Shown here one piece after another: positions 9,725 through 19,296 of a stretch of DNA of 64,000 bases. Position 1 is the stretch's first letter. Each line of letters opens with the position of its first letter. Position numbers and translations under genes: made by a program. Under the pieces are notes generated by a model. That model ran no database searches. It was given only the letters and a program-made list of their open reading frames with translations, and was not told the DNA's origin. The stretch comes from Magnetofaba australis IT-1 (lineage in GTDB: Bacteria; Pseudomonadota; Magnetococcia; Magnetococcales; Magnetococcaceae), in assembly GCF_002109495.1 (NCBI RefSeq), contig NZ_LVJN01000015.1:594790-658789 (forward strand), read 5' to 3'.

Positions 9725-9753
9725 TTGACTTCTGCGCAAGCGCAGCGCATAAT
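9725..9753 (+). promoter_or_regulatory. Sigma-70-type promoter for infA
   Basis: TTGACT (9725-9730) and CATAAT (9748-9753) are separated by exactly 17 bp, near-consensus for a housekeeping promoter. The predicted start near 9760 leaves a ~50-bp leader before the infA TTG codon at 9812. Confidence 0.7.
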
Positions 9754-9811
9754 CCCCGTTTTTGTATCCACGGCGCGTATTGCGTAAGCCATCCCTATCT
9801 GGAGCGGATCC

Positions 9812-10030
9812 TTGAGTAAGGAAGATGTCATTGAGATGGAGGGCAAGGTGTTGGAGAACCTGCCCAACGCCATGTTCAAAGTCGAATTGGAAAACGGTCA
9901 CAGCCTGCTGTGCCATATCTCTGGCCGTATGCGCAAGAACTACATCCGCATTCTGCCCGGCGATAAAGTGACCGTGCAATTGACCCCCTACGATCTGACC
10001 AAAGGGCGCATCTCCTACCGCCATAAATGA
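9812..10030 (+). CDS. infA: Translation initiation factor IF-1
   Basis: A 72-residue S1/OB-fold protein that binds the ribosomal A site during initiation. It is full length and typical: [20 protein letters not shown] at the start, [20 protein letters not shown] in the middle, and [12 protein letters not shown] at the end. The start codon is TTG (9812) with GGAG about 7 bp upstream; no ATG alternative preserves the conserved N-terminus. It has its own promoter at 9725. Confidence 0.98.
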   Translation: MSKEDVIEMEGKVLENLPNAMFKVELENGHSLLCHISGRMRKNYIRILPGDKVTVQLTPYDLTKGRISYRHK

Positions 10031-10112
10031 TGCGGCGGCCTGGTTGTTTCGACCCGACTCGGCGACGCTGGCGCGTCGCCGCCCCTGATCCGCGCTACCT
10101 CCCTGCGTTGCC

Positions 10113-12032
10113 ATGAGCGACTACTCTGCATCCCATATTGAAGTGCTGGAAGGGCTGGAGGGCATTCGCAAGCGCCCCGGCATGTACATTGGCGGCACCG
10201 ACTCGCGCGCGCTGCACCATCTGGCCGCCGAGGTGCTCGATAACGCCATGGACGAGGCGGTGGCGGGGTTTGCCGACCGTATCCACCTGACCCTGCATGA
10301 AGACGGCTCTCTGGGCATCCGCGATAATGGCCGCGGCGTGCCGGTGGACGAACATCCGCGCTACCCGGGCAAATCGGCGCTGGAGGTGGTGTTCACCATG
10401 CTGCACTCGGGCGGCAAGTTCAATAACGCCGTCTACGCCACCTCCGCCGGTCTGCACGGCGTGGGGGTGTGCGCGGTCACCGCGCTGTCGGTGTGGACCG
10501 AGGTGCAGGTGGAGCGCGACGGTTTTCGTCATCAGCAACGCTTTGAGCGCGGCAAAGTCGCCGCGCCGCTCACCCAGGGCGACGCCACCCGCCGCAAAGG
10601 CACGCAGGTGCGTTTCCTGCCCGATCCCGAAATCTTCCCCAATCCGCGCTTTACCTTCTCTCGCCTGCTGGAGATGTGTCGTTCCCGCGCCTATCTCAAC
10701 CGTGGGGTGGAGATCCGCGCCCGCGAGGAGAGCAGCGGGACCGAAGAGACCTTCCACTTTCCCAACGGTCTGAAGGATTACATCCGCGCTATCACCGAGA
10801 AGAAGGAGTTGGTGATCCCCGAGCCTTTCGAAGGCAGCGCCGAGCGTCTGGGCGACGACGGCAAGGGGCGCATGGAGTGGGCGGTGGCGTGGACGCTGGA
10901 TGATGACGGCGACGTGCGCTCCTACTGCAACACCGTGCCCACTCACAATGGCGGCGTGCATGAGGCGGGGCTGCGCAGCGCCCTGCTTAAAGGGGTGCGC
11001 GAGTTTGCCGAAACCCGCAATCTGCTGCCCAAAGGGCTGACCCTCACCGGCGAGGATGTGCTGGGCGGGGCCATCGTGGTGCTGTCGCTGTTCATCCCCG
11101 ATCCGCAGTTCGCCGGGCAGACCAAGGATAAGCTCAATAACGCCGGCGTGGCGCGTCTGGTGGAGTCCACCCTCAAAGACAATATGGATCACTGGCTGCA
11201 CCGTCAGCCGGAGGTGGCGTCCAAGCTGGTGGAGGAGGTGGTGGAGCGCGCGCAGGAGCGTCTGCGCCGTAAAAAAGCCGCCAATCGCGTCAAGCGCAAG
11301 ACCCCCACCAGTCGCCTCACCCTGCCGGGCAAACTCACCGACTGCATCAGCAGCGATCTGAGCGACACCGAACTGTTTATCGTCGAGGGGGACTCGGCGG
11401 GCGGCTCCGCCAAACAGGCGCGCGACCGCCACACTCAGGCGGTGCTGCCGTTGCGCGGTAAAATCCTCAATGTGGAGCAGGCCAACAGCGAGAAGTTCGA
11501 AAAGAACGCCGAGGTGCAGAGTCTGGTCACCGCCATCGGCGCGGGCATTGGCAAGCACTACGACGGCGACGATCTGCGCTATGGCAAGATCATCATCATG
11601 ACCGACGCCGACGTCGACGGCGCCCACATCGCCTCGCTGTTGCTCACCTTCTTCTTCCGCTTTATGCCGCAGCTCATCGCCGACGGCCGTCTCTATCTGG
11701 CGCAGCCGCCGCTGTATAAGGTCACCGTGGGCACGGAGAGCCGCTACGCCCTGGATGATCTCGAGCGCGAGCGGGTGGAGGCGGAGATGACCAAGCGCAA
11801 ACCCAAGGCGAAGGTTGAGATCTCCCGTTTTAAAGGTCTGGGCGAGATGCCGCCCATGCAGCTGCGCGAGACCACCATGAGCGTCTCCTCCCGCCGCCTG
11901 CTCAAGGTGGTGGTGGATGATGACAAGCTCACCGAGAGCGCATTCTCTCGCCTGATGGGCAAACGCCCGGCCGAACGCTTCGCCTTTATCCAGGAGAAGG
12001 CGCGCTTCGCCCAGGACACCCTGGATATTTAA
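10113..12032 (+). CDS. parE: DNA topoisomerase IV subunit B
   Basis: ATPase and TOPRIM subunit of the enzyme that decatenates replicated chromosomes (partner ParC, not in this window). It has 639 residues. The GHKL ATPase begins [20 protein letters not shown] and includes DNGRGVPVD and GLHGVG. The TOPRIM domain has EGDSAGG (Glu425) and TDADVDG (Asp498/Asp500). The wording [21 protein letters not shown] is the alphaproteobacterial-type ParE rather than GyrB, and there is no ~170-residue insertion as in proteobacterial GyrB. The following small membrane gene starts 11 bp after the stop and may be co-transcribed. Confidence 0.94.
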   Translation: MSDYSASHIEVLEGLEGIRKRPGMYIGGTDSRALHHLAAEVLDNAMDEAVAGFADRIHLTLHEDGSLGIRDNGRGVPVDEHPRYPGKSALEVVFTMLHSGGKFNNAVYATSAGLHGVGVCAVTALSVWTEVQVERDGFRHQQRFERGKVAAPLTQGDATRRKGTQVRFLPDPEIFPNPRFTFSRLLEMCRSRAYLNRGVEIRAREESSGTEETFHFPNGLKDYIRAITEKKELVIPEPFEGSAERLGDDGKGRMEWAVAWTLDDDGDVRSYCNTVPTHNGGVHEAGLRSALLKGVREFAETRNLLPKGLTLTGEDVLGGAIVVLSLFIPDPQFAGQTKDKLNNAGVARLVESTLKDNMDHWLHRQPEVASKLVEEVVERAQERLRRKKAANRVKRKTPTSRLTLPGKLTDCISSDLSDTELFIVEGDSAGGSAKQARDRHTQAVLPLRGKILNVEQANSEKFEKNAEVQSLVTAIGAGIGKHYDGDDLRYGKIIIMTDADVDGAHIASLLLTFFFRFMPQLIADGRLYLAQPPLYKVTVGTESRYALDDLERERVEAEMTKRKPKAKVEISRFKGLGEMPPMQLRETTMSVSSRRLLKVVVDDDKLTESAFSRLMGKRPAERFAFIQEKARFAQDTLDI

Positions 12033-12043
12033 GGCCTCTTCCC

Positions 12044-12436
12044 ATGTCGCGCCGCTTCGCCAAACCGCCGCCGCCCAAACCCTCCGCCGAGGCGCGGCGT
12101 GGGCGTCCAGTGGGGGGACTGAGTGCAGTGCACCGCATTCTGGCCGAGCAGCCCGCGTTTCGTCGCATCTGGGGGCCGCTGTTCTATAGCGGCTTTATCT
12201 GGGTCGGCTGGACCCTGTGCGACTTCTTCTACAATGCGCCTGCGGCCACACTGCCGGTGCTGTTGTTGGGGGCGCCCATGTTGCTGTTGGGCGTGTGGGG
12301 GTGGGGCATGCTGCTGTTGGGCGTGCTGTCTCCTCAACGCAACGCTCTATTCTCCTCTCCCGATGAACGCGAATTGGCCGCCAAGGCTGACGCCGTTCTG
12401 GCCCGTCGCGACGCCAAACGCAACCGTTCTGCCTAG
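12044..12436 (+). CDS. Small two-helix membrane protein downstream of parE
   Basis: A 130-residue protein with a basic, proline-containing N-terminus (residues 1-45) and two or three hydrophobic stretches: LFYSGFIWVGWTLCDFFY, then a leucine-rich block around 70-95. It ends in a charged tail. It begins 11 bp after parE, which suggests one transcript. The ribosome site is weak (only a pyrimidine-rich spacer before the ATG). I do not recognise the family. Codon use resembles the neighbours, so it is probably a real gene rather than a shadow. Confidence 0.6.
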   Translation: MSRRFAKPPPPKPSAEARRGRPVGGLSAVHRILAEQPAFRRIWGPLFYSGFIWVGWTLCDFFYNAPAATLPVLLLGAPMLLLGVWGWGMLLLGVLSPQRNALFSSPDERELAAKADAVLARRDAKRNRSA

Positions 12437-12529
12437 CTCATGACTGCACGCGCGCGTCGCGCGCTTGCCGCGCCGCCCAGGCGATGATATAGAGAGCCAT
12501 ATCTTTTCAACCCGTCTGGAGTATGGCCC

Positions 12530-14491
12530 ATGCCCACCTCTTCGTCCTCCCCGGCGCCCGTTGCGGCTTGGACTACCGAAGATTCCGCTTCCCTCTACAA
12601 TCTGCCCGGCTGGGGCGTGGGCTATTTCGGCATCAATGATAAGGGTCACGTCACCGTGCGCGCAGGCGGTCCCGACTCGCCTGAGCTGGATATGCTCGAT
12701 CTGATTGAAAAGGTCCGCGCCTTGGGGCTGGAGTTGCCGGTTCTGGTGCGCTTTTCCGATATCCTTCATGATCGCATTCAGCGCATCAATCGCTCCTTTG
12801 CCGAGGCGCGGGACAAATTCAACTATACCTCTGACTACGCTGGTCTCTACCCCATCAAGGTTAACCAGGACCGCAAGGTGGTGGAGGAGATTATCGAGTA
12901 TGGCCGCCCCTTCCATATGGGGTTGGAGGCGGGCTCCAAACCGGAGCTGGCCATCGCCCTGGCTTACCTGCACGGCGGCAGCGGCGTGGTGGTGTGCAAT
13001 GGCTATAAGGATGAACCCTATGTGCGGCTGGCGCTGCTGGCCATGGGCATGGGGCTGCCGGTCTATCTGGTGCTGGATCGCCCTGGCGAGCTGGACACCG
13101 TATTGCGCGTCGCCGATGCTCTGAAAGTGCGCCCCAATCTGGGCTTCCGCGTCAAGCTGGACGCCGCTGGCGCGGGGCCGTGGTCGGAGTCGGCGGGGGG
13201 GTTCTCCAAATTCGGTCTGACCGCCGGTGAAATCCTCGATGTGGTGGGCGCACTCAAGCGGCGCGGCATGCTCGATTGCGTCAAACTGATCCATGCTCAC
13301 CAGGGCTCGCAAATCACCGCATTGCGCGCCATGGAGGAGAGCGTACGCGAGGCTGCGCGCTACTTTGTGGAGCTGCGCGCCATGGGCTGCGCGGTGGAGC
13401 GGGTGGACATGGGCGGGGGACTGGGCGTCGATTATGGCGGCGAGCGTAACGGCGAGGACGATTCGGTCGACTATTCGTTGAGCCAGTACGCCGAGACCTT
13501 TGTGAGCGTGATGGCGGAAGCGTGTGAAGAGGCGGACCTGCCGCACCCTATTTTGCACACCGAGAGCGGACGCGCGCTGACTGCGCACCATGCGGTGCTG
13601 GTGGTGGATGTGCTCGACGCCGACGTGCCGCGCGATGCGCCCAGTCTGCCGGAGTTTCAGCACGAAAAAGAGGCGGAGGACGCCGATGACGCCGACGAGA
13701 TGGCCCCGGAGACCGCCTCGTTGATGGCGCTGGTTGACGAGGTGGACGAACACAACGCCGCCGACATCTGGCATGAAGCGTTGGCGCTCAAAGGGGCGTT
13801 CCAACGCGCCTTTTTGGCCGGGCGGGTGGGTGTGCGCGATCGCGCTGACGCCGAGAAACACTTGTGGCGCATCGCCGCGCGGGTGCGTGATGTGGCGCCG
13901 CAGAGCCTGTTTGCAGCGGAGTCCGAGGAGGAGGAGAATACGGTCAGCGACTATGTGGTGGATCGCTATCTGGCCAACTTCTCCATGTTCCAATCATTGC
14001 CCGACGCCTGGGCGGTGGGGCAGCGTTTCCCCATTTTGCCGTTGCAGCGCTTGGGCGAGCGTCCCAGTCGTCTGACCGCCATCAACGATCTGACCTGCGA
14101 TTCCGATGGCTGCATCAATCAGTTCATCGTCAAGGACGGGCCCAAACCGGCGCTGCCGCTGCATCCGCTCAATGGGGGCGAGCCGTACCGGCTGGGCATC
14201 TTCCTGGTGGGCGCCTATCAGGAGATCCTGGGCGATCTGCACAATCTGTTCGGCGACACCCATGTGGCGCACGTGGGTCTGGGCGACAATGGCGAGTGGA
14301 GTTACCAGCAGGTTTTGCCGGGTCAGACCACCCGCCAGGTGTTGACTCAGGTATCCTACGATCCGCATCATCTGATGAATCGCGCCCTGGCGCTGACCCA
14401 TAAAGGGGATCATAATCTGGGCGCGCTTTTTGCAAAAAGCTTCGGCGAAGCGTTGGATGATTATACCTATCTGACCCCCGAGATTTCATAA
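12530..14491 (+). CDS. speA: Biosynthetic arginine decarboxylase
   Basis: PLP-dependent enzyme making agmatine from arginine, the first step of the ADC route to putrescine. The 653-residue length is usual. The PLP lysine is Lys110 in LYPIKVNQDRK. The phosphate-binding glycine loop (DMGGGLGVDYGG), the HAHQGSQI motif and the C-terminal catalytic cysteine (Cys523 in DLTCDSDGCINQ) are all present. An Asp/Glu-rich insertion near residues 375-400 (EAEDADDADEM) is longer than in the E. coli enzyme. ATG 12530 has GGAG about 9 bp upstream. No agmatinase is adjacent. Confidence 0.96.
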   Translation: MPTSSSSPAPVAAWTTEDSASLYNLPGWGVGYFGINDKGHVTVRAGGPDSPELDMLDLIEKVRALGLELPVLVRFSDILHDRIQRINRSFAEARDKFNYTSDYAGLYPIKVNQDRKVVEEIIEYGRPFHMGLEAGSKPELAIALAYLHGGSGVVVCNGYKDEPYVRLALLAMGMGLPVYLVLDRPGELDTVLRVADALKVRPNLGFRVKLDAAGAGPWSESAGGFSKFGLTAGEILDVVGALKRRGMLDCVKLIHAHQGSQITALRAMEESVREAARYFVELRAMGCAVERVDMGGGLGVDYGGERNGEDDSVDYSLSQYAETFVSVMAEACEEADLPHPILHTESGRALTAHHAVLVVDVLDADVPRDAPSLPEFQHEKEAEDADDADEMAPETASLMALVDEVDEHNAADIWHEALALKGAFQRAFLAGRVGVRDRADAEKHLWRIAARVRDVAPQSLFAAESEEEENTVSDYVVDRYLANFSMFQSLPDAWAVGQRFPILPLQRLGERPSRLTAINDLTCDSDGCINQFIVKDGPKPALPLHPLNGGEPYRLGIFLVGAYQEILGDLHNLFGDTHVAHVGLGDNGEWSYQQVLPGQTTRQVLTQVSYDPHHLMNRALALTHKGDHNLGALFAKSFGEALDDYTYLTPEIS

Positions 14492-14579
14492 CCGGCGCAA
14501 TGTGATTGCGCATTCAACTGCAATATCGCGACCTTGCAGGAATCGTGGCGCGCCGGGCCCAAGCCGTAAGGATTCTGAC

Positions 14580-15980
14580 ATGTCCGTTTTTGCGCAGATT
14601 CGTCCCGCCCATTTGGCCCTGGCTGTCTTCAGTTTGACGCTGACCCCGCTGTGGTCGCCGGTCGCATTCGCCCAGGCCGCCGCCACTGACGCGGCCATGC
14701 AGGAGAGCATGGCCAGCGATCCGGCGCCCGAGAGCATGGCTCCCGCCGCCGAGCTGGACGGCAACGCCATGTTCCTGGAGGCGGCGCGTTTGGCCATGGC
14801 CAACAACCCGCAGATGCGCAACGCCGACTACACCCTGGAGTCCGCCCGCGAGGCGATCCCCACCGCCCGCGCCAGTCTGCTGCCCACCATTGAAGGTTCG
14901 GTGGCTTTTAGCCACAGCTACGCCAAGTATGGCGTCACGCGCACTCAGTCGGACCCCACCGCCCTGACCTTGAGCCTCACCCAGGCGCTGTTCAATCGGC
15001 AGGCGTGGATCAGCTATGACCAGTCCAAGCCCAATGTGGCCGCCTATGAGCACGATCACACCAATACCGAACAGGCGGTGATCATGCGGGTGGCGGAGGT
15101 CTATCTGGGCTATCTGGAAGCGCAGTCGGTGCGTGATCTGGCGCGCAGCAATCTGGCGGTGATCGAATCCAACCTCAAGGCCACCATCGCGCGCTTTGAG
15201 GCGGGCGAGTTGACCCGCACCGACGTCTCCCAGGCGCGGGCGCGTCTGGCCAGCGCCCAAGCCGATCTGGAAAAAGGCATCAACGGCGTTAACGTCAGCG
15301 CCGCCCTCTACCGGGAAGTGGTGGGGCAGGCGCCGCCCAAGGTGATGGCCGCGCCCACTATTGGTCACCAGATGGATGACGCCAATCTGGATCAACTGTT
15401 CGAAAAGGCCGATATCCGCCCCGACATGATGGCCCAAGGCGAGCGCGTGCACGTGGCCGAAAAGAGTGTGGATTTTGAAAAGGCCGGGCACTGGCCCACC
15501 GCCACGCTGTCGGGTTCGCTCAGTCGCACCCTGCACGCCGAGACCGGCGGCAACGATCTGGGCTCCTACGACAGCCACTCCCTCACCGTGACCGTGACCG
15601 CGCCCATCTATGAGGGCGGCGCCACCGAGTCCGGCGTGCGCGGCGCCCGCGCCGATCTGGAGGCGCAGCGCGCCACTTATGACCAGTTGAAGCTGCAGGC
15701 GCGCCGTGAGGTGGAGCAGGCGCTGCTGGATATGCGCAGCGCCGATGCGGTGGTGGCATCGTTGGAATCCGCCCTCAAAGCGGCCCGCGACGCCCTGGCC
15801 GGGGTGCGAGACGAGTTCAATGTGGGCGCGCGCACGGCGCTGGATCTGCTGGATGCGCAGAACGAAGCCTTCAGCGCCGAAACCAATCTGATTCAGGCGC
15901 GCTACAACGCCGAACTGGCGCGCTTCAGTCTACTCAGCGCCACCGGACAGCTCACCATGGCGGAACTTGAGGGGCGGTAA
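14580..15980 (+). CDS. TolC-family outer-membrane efflux protein
   Basis: 466 residues. A signal peptide ends about AFAQA, followed by an Ala/Met/Glu-rich linker (to about residue 55) and then two outer-membrane-efflux repeats. Landmarks are ARASLLPTIEGSVAF, VAEVYLGYLEAQ, GELTRTDVSQARARLA and VGARTALDLLDAQNEAF. Such trimers form the outer-membrane channel for type I secretion or RND pumps. No adaptor or transporter gene is adjacent, so it probably serves a system elsewhere. ATG 14580 is chosen because TAAGGA precedes it and the signal peptide follows; earlier in-frame codons give an unrelated leader. Confidence 0.92.
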   Translation: MSVFAQIRPAHLALAVFSLTLTPLWSPVAFAQAAATDAAMQESMASDPAPESMAPAAELDGNAMFLEAARLAMANNPQMRNADYTLESAREAIPTARASLLPTIEGSVAFSHSYAKYGVTRTQSDPTALTLSLTQALFNRQAWISYDQSKPNVAAYEHDHTNTEQAVIMRVAEVYLGYLEAQSVRDLARSNLAVIESNLKATIARFEAGELTRTDVSQARARLASAQADLEKGINGVNVSAALYREVVGQAPPKVMAAPTIGHQMDDANLDQLFEKADIRPDMMAQGERVHVAEKSVDFEKAGHWPTATLSGSLSRTLHAETGGNDLGSYDSHSLTVTVTAPIYEGGATESGVRGARADLEAQRATYDQLKLQARREVEQALLDMRSADAVVASLESALKAARDALAGVRDEFNVGARTALDLLDAQNEAFSAETNLIQARYNAELARFSLLSATGQLTMAELEGR

Positions 15981-16131
15981 TCGAGTCTCATATCTGTTAA
16001 GATGCGCCGATGTGCGAATCGCCCCGGGCGATGCGGCATCGACTCAAAGATGGATGACGGCGGCGGCGGCGGATTCTCACACCTGTGAGTTGAGCGGTCG
16101 TGGCGGTCGAAACTACCCCAAGGACATGATC

Positions 16132-16356
16132 ATGCGTGACAAGGTTGAAGCGGTTTTGGCGGAGATTCGTCCCATGTTGCAGCGCGACGGCGGCGATGTG
16201 GAGCTGGTGGAGATCACCGAAGACAACGTGGTGAACGTGCGTTTGCGCGGCGCGTGCGGCTCCTGCCCCGGCGCCATGATGACCCTCAAGGGCGGCATTG
16301 AGCGCGCCATGAAAGAGCGGATCCCCGAAGTGCGCTCGGTGGAGAATGTGGGCTGA
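16132..16356 (+). CDS. NifU C-terminal-domain iron-sulfur scaffold protein
   Basis: A 74-residue stand-alone Nfu domain. RPMLQRDGGDVELVEI and GACGSCPGAMMTLKGGIE are diagnostic; Cys42 and Cys45 would hold a [4Fe-4S] cluster across a dimer. Such proteins deliver clusters to apo-enzymes. ATG 16132 is preferred to ATG 16126 because AAGGA lies 7 bp before the former and only 1 bp before the latter. Its stop codon overlaps the probable CTG start of ampD (CTGA). Confidence 0.93.
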   Translation: MRDKVEAVLAEIRPMLQRDGGDVELVEITEDNVVNVRLRGACGSCPGAMMTLKGGIERAMKERIPEVRSVENVG

Positions 16357-16916
16357 GCGGGATCGACTTTCGACAGCTTCTCTCCCCCCATTGCGACGAA
16401 CGCCCCCCGCAGTGTGCGGTCGAGCTGGTGGTGGTGCACGCCATCAGCTTGCCGCCGGGGGCGTTCGGCGGTCCCTACGTCGATCAGCTCTTCACCGGCT
16501 CGTTGAATCCTGACGAGCACCCCTTCTTTGCGGAAATCGCTCCTCTGCGCGTGGCCGCGCACTTTCTGGTGAATCGCGCCGGTTTGGTGACGCAATACGT
16601 TGCGGTGAGCCGCCGCGCTTGGCACGCTGGCGTCAGCCAGTGGCGCGGACGCCAGCGCTGCAACGACTTCTCGGTTGGCGTCGAACTGGAAGGCGATGAG
16701 CGTACGCCGTTTGCACCCATCCAGTATGTGCGTCTGGCGCAGCTGTTCCGCACCCTGCAAACGGGCCTGCCGCAGTTGCGTGACGATGGCTTGGCCGGGC
16801 ATGAACACATTGCGCCGGGTCGCAAGTGGGATCCTGGACCGATGTTCGATTGGACGCGGTTGCAGCAGGCGTTGTCCTGCGCTGAAACTCGAAATGATTG
16901 GCCGATTCTTTGGTGA
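16353..16916 (+). CDS. ampD: 1,6-anhydro-N-acetylmuramyl-L-alanine amidase (probable CTG start)
   Basis: Cytoplasmic zinc amidase that cleaves anhydro-muropeptides during murein recycling. With a start at CTG 16353 the protein is 187 residues, close to the usual length. Zinc ligands His29, His150 and Asp160 sit in VVVHAISLPPG and GHEHIAPGRKWDPGP with the expected spacing. The conserved N-terminal SPHCDERP lies upstream of the first GTG (16428), and no ATG, GTG or TTG exists in frame before it. CTG 16353 overlaps the nfu stop and has GGAG 8 bp upstream. Starting at 16428 would leave zinc ligand His29 only four residues in. The function is firm; the start is inferred. mpl follows by 64 bp. Confidence 0.88.
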   Translation: MSGIDFRQLLSPHCDERPPQCAVELVVVHAISLPPGAFGGPYVDQLFTGSLNPDEHPFFAEIAPLRVAAHFLVNRAGLVTQYVAVSRRAWHAGVSQWRGRQRCNDFSVGVELEGDERTPFAPIQYVRLAQLFRTLQTGLPQLRDDGLAGHEHIAPGRKWDPGPMFDWTRLQQALSCAETRNDWPILW

Positions 16917-16980
16917 TTCGGCCTTTTTGTTATCGCGCGCTCTCTTACTGCATTGCGCTCGGCCGGGGGAGGCCGACCCT

Positions 16981-18384
16981 ATGAAGCATCTGCATGTCAT
17001 CGGAATCTGTGGAACCGCCATGGCCGGGCTGGCCGCGCTGGCTCAGGACGGCGGCTGGCGCGTGACCGGCTCTGACGCCGGCATCTATCCGCCCATGAGT
17101 GACTTTCTTGCCAAACGCGGCATTCCGGTGCGTGAAGGGTTCGACGCCGCCGCGCTCAACCCCACGCCGGATCTGGTGCTGGTGGGCAACGCCATCTCCC
17201 GCGGCAACGCCGAGTTGGAGGCGGTGCTGGACGCCGGGCTGCCCTATGTCTCCGGCGCCCAATGGCTGTATGAAAACGTATTGGCCAAGCGTCATCCGGT
17301 GGTGATTGCGGGCACTCACGGCAAAACCACCACCTCCAGCATGACCGCCGCTCTGTTCCGCTCCGTGGGCTGGAAGCCGGGTTTTCTGATTGGCGGCATT
17401 CCGCTGGATTTCGGCCATGGCGCGCAGTACCCCGGCGGCCAGTTCGTGGTGGTGGAGGGGGATGAGTACGACACCGCCTTCTTCGATAAGCGGCCCAAGT
17501 TCCTGCACTATCGCCCGCGCACGCTGATTCTCAACAATCTGGAGTTTGATCACGCCGATATCTACCCCGATCTGGAGGCGATTCGCGTGCAGTTCCGCTA
17601 TCTGCTGCGCAGCGTGCCGCGTCGTGGGGTGATTCTGGCCAATGGCGACGATGCGGAGATTGAGGATCTGGTCGCCAACCACGCCTATGGGCCGGTGACG
17701 CGCTTTGGCATCGATGGCGACTACCCCTTCCGCGCGCGCCTGGAGAGCCCGGATGGCTCCTCCTGGACGCTGTTGCGCAATGGCGCGCCGCTGTTTACCG
17801 TGGAGTGGGCGCACCTGGGGCGGCATAATGTGAGTAACGGTTTGGCCGCCGCCGCTGCGGCGTTGATTCATGGCGCGGCGCCGGATGCGGTGAAAAAGGG
17901 GCTGGCGGCGTTCCAGGGGGTGGCGCGGCGACTGCAAGTGCGCGCCAATGCGGGCGGCATTACCTTGTATGACGACTTTGCCCACCACCCTACCGCCATC
18001 GCCACCACGTTGGCGGGGTTGCGCGCCAAGGTGGGCGAGAACGGGCGCATCTGGGCGGTTCTGGAGCCGCGCAGCAACACCATGCGTCGGCGCGTGCATC
18101 AGGCGCATTTGGCCGAATCGCTGGTTGACGCCGACGGCGTGATCATCGCCCAGCCCGCCGCACGCGGGTTGGCGGCGGACGATATGCTGGACGTGGCCGC
18201 GTTATTGCGTCAACTGCAGCAGGATGGCCGGGTGCGCCAAGCCCATGGCGTGGACGACGCCGACGGCGCGCTGGAGATTTTGCGCGCGCAGATGGCGCCG
18301 GGCGATCACATCGTGATCATGTCCAACGGCGGCTTTGGCGGCATTCATGCGCGCTTGGCTGAAGCCATCGAAGCGCGGGTTTAA
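16981..18384 (+). CDS. mpl: UDP-N-acetylmuramate:L-Ala-gamma-D-Glu-meso-DAP ligase
   Basis: Murein tripeptide ligase that re-attaches recycled tripeptide to UDP-MurNAc. 467 residues with Mur-ligase architecture: an N-terminal Rossmann domain MKHLHVIGICGTAMAG, an ATP-binding GTHGKTTT (Lys115), EGDEYDTAFFDKRPKF (typical of Mpl rather than MurC), and a C-terminal domain with YDDFAHHPTAI and EPRSNTMRR. ATG 16981 has GGGGGAGG upstream. It follows ampD directly, so the pair forms a murein-recycling unit. Confidence 0.96.
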   Translation: MKHLHVIGICGTAMAGLAALAQDGGWRVTGSDAGIYPPMSDFLAKRGIPVREGFDAAALNPTPDLVLVGNAISRGNAELEAVLDAGLPYVSGAQWLYENVLAKRHPVVIAGTHGKTTTSSMTAALFRSVGWKPGFLIGGIPLDFGHGAQYPGGQFVVVEGDEYDTAFFDKRPKFLHYRPRTLILNNLEFDHADIYPDLEAIRVQFRYLLRSVPRRGVILANGDDAEIEDLVANHAYGPVTRFGIDGDYPFRARLESPDGSSWTLLRNGAPLFTVEWAHLGRHNVSNGLAAAAAALIHGAAPDAVKKGLAAFQGVARRLQVRANAGGITLYDDFAHHPTAIATTLAGLRAKVGENGRIWAVLEPRSNTMRRRVHQAHLAESLVDADGVIIAQPAARGLAADDMLDVAALLRQLQQDGRVRQAHGVDDADGALEILRAQMAPGDHIVIMSNGGFGGIHARLAEAIEARV

Positions 18385-18430
18385 CGCGGGGCGTCCATGG
18401 GAGTCAATGCAATCAGAGGGAGGGCGAGTC

Positions 18431-18991
18431 ATGGAGAGTGAAGAGTCCATCGTCGGACAGTTTCTTGTCGCTATGCCCACCTTGGAGGACACCAACTTCC
18501 ACCACTCGGTGGTGTTCATCTGCGCCCACTCCAGCGAGGGGGCCATGGGGCTGGTGGTCAACCACCCCCACAGCGTGGGCATGACCGACGTGATGGAGCA
18601 GTTGGGTCTGAATTGGCGTCGACCGGAGAACAATATCGTCTATCAGGGCGGGCCGGTGTCGCCGGAGCGCGGTTTTGTGCTCTATGAGGAGGATTTTGGC
18701 GACTCCGGCGCGGTGGAGGTGCAGAGCCACCTCTTTATGGGCGGCAGCCCGGAGATTCTGGAGCGTCTCTCCGACGCCGGGGCGGCGGCGCGTTTTCTCT
18801 TTACGCTGGGCTATGCCGGTTGGGGCGATGGTCAGTTGGAAGAGGAGATTCGGCAGAACGCCTGGCTGGTGTGCCGTTTTGATCGCGAGCTGCTGTTCGC
18901 CACCCCCCATGAACGGCGCTGGGAGATGGCCATCCGCAGCATGGGCATCGACCCGGCTCTGTTGGTGGATGGGGGCGGCCAGGCCAATTGA
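18431..18991 (+). CDS. YqgE/AlgH family protein
   Basis: A 186-residue single-domain protein of the widespread UPF0301 family. Diagnostic segments are FLVAMPTLEDTNFHHSVVFI, GAMGLVVNHP, VYQGGPVSPERGF and LGYAGWGDGQLEEE. The biochemical role is not settled; in some species it is linked to alginate or stress regulation. ATG 18431 is chosen because GAGGGAGGGCGAG stands in front and the family alignment begins there. The gene is 46 bp from mpl. Confidence 0.93.
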   Translation: MESEESIVGQFLVAMPTLEDTNFHHSVVFICAHSSEGAMGLVVNHPHSVGMTDVMEQLGLNWRRPENNIVYQGGPVSPERGFVLYEEDFGDSGAVEVQSHLFMGGSPEILERLSDAGAAARFLFTLGYAGWGDGQLEEEIRQNAWLVCRFDRELLFATPHERRWEMAIRSMGIDPALLVDGGGQAN

Positions 18992-19056
18992 GGCGGCTGA
19001 GTCCGGGGGATTTTCCGTCCATAGTGGAAAAAATGCATGGGGCGCGAAAAATCCGC

Positions 19057-19085
19057 TTGACCCAACGGCCCGGTAACGCTAATCT
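19057..19085 (+). promoter_or_regulatory. Sigma-70-type promoter for tRNA-Leu
   Basis: TTGACC (19057-19062) and TAATCT (19080-19085) are spaced by 17 bp. Transcription would begin near 19092, about 22 bp before the mature tRNA. Confidence 0.65.
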
Positions 19086-19113
19086 TCGCGTCTCGTCACG
19101 CACGAGACACATT

Positions 19114-19200
19114 GCCCAGGTGGCGGAATTGGTAGACGCGCTAGATTCAGGATCTAGTTCCCGCGAGGGAGTGGAAGTTCGAGTCTTCTCCTGGGCACCA
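19114..19200 (+). tRNA. tRNA-Leu (anticodon CAG)
   Basis: An 87-nt class II tRNA. The acceptor arm GCCCAGG pairs with CCTGGGC and is followed by discriminator A and an encoded CCA. The D arm has GGTAGACGC. The anticodon stem CTAGA/TCTAG encloses loop TTCAGGA with anticodon CAG at 19148-19150. A long variable arm (TTCCCGCGAGGGA) and the T arm with GTTCGAGTC complete the cloverleaf. It reads CUG, the dominant leucine codon in this DNA. Confidence 0.97.
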
Positions 19201-19212
19201 TCTGAAAGTTAC

Positions 19213-19250
19213 GAAAAGGGTTGGGTCTTTATGACCTGACCCTTTTTTTA
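19213..19250 (+). terminator. Rho-independent terminator after tRNA-Leu
   Basis: AAAAGGGT pairs with ACCCTTTT, and an inner GGTC/GACC stem closes a TTTAT loop with one TG/TG internal mismatch. A run of seven T follows. It lies about 13 bp after the tRNA. Confidence 0.8.
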
Positions 19251-19296
19251 TTGGCTGTTTTTTGACCGCGCGCAACGAGGAGAACGGTCGGCTATC

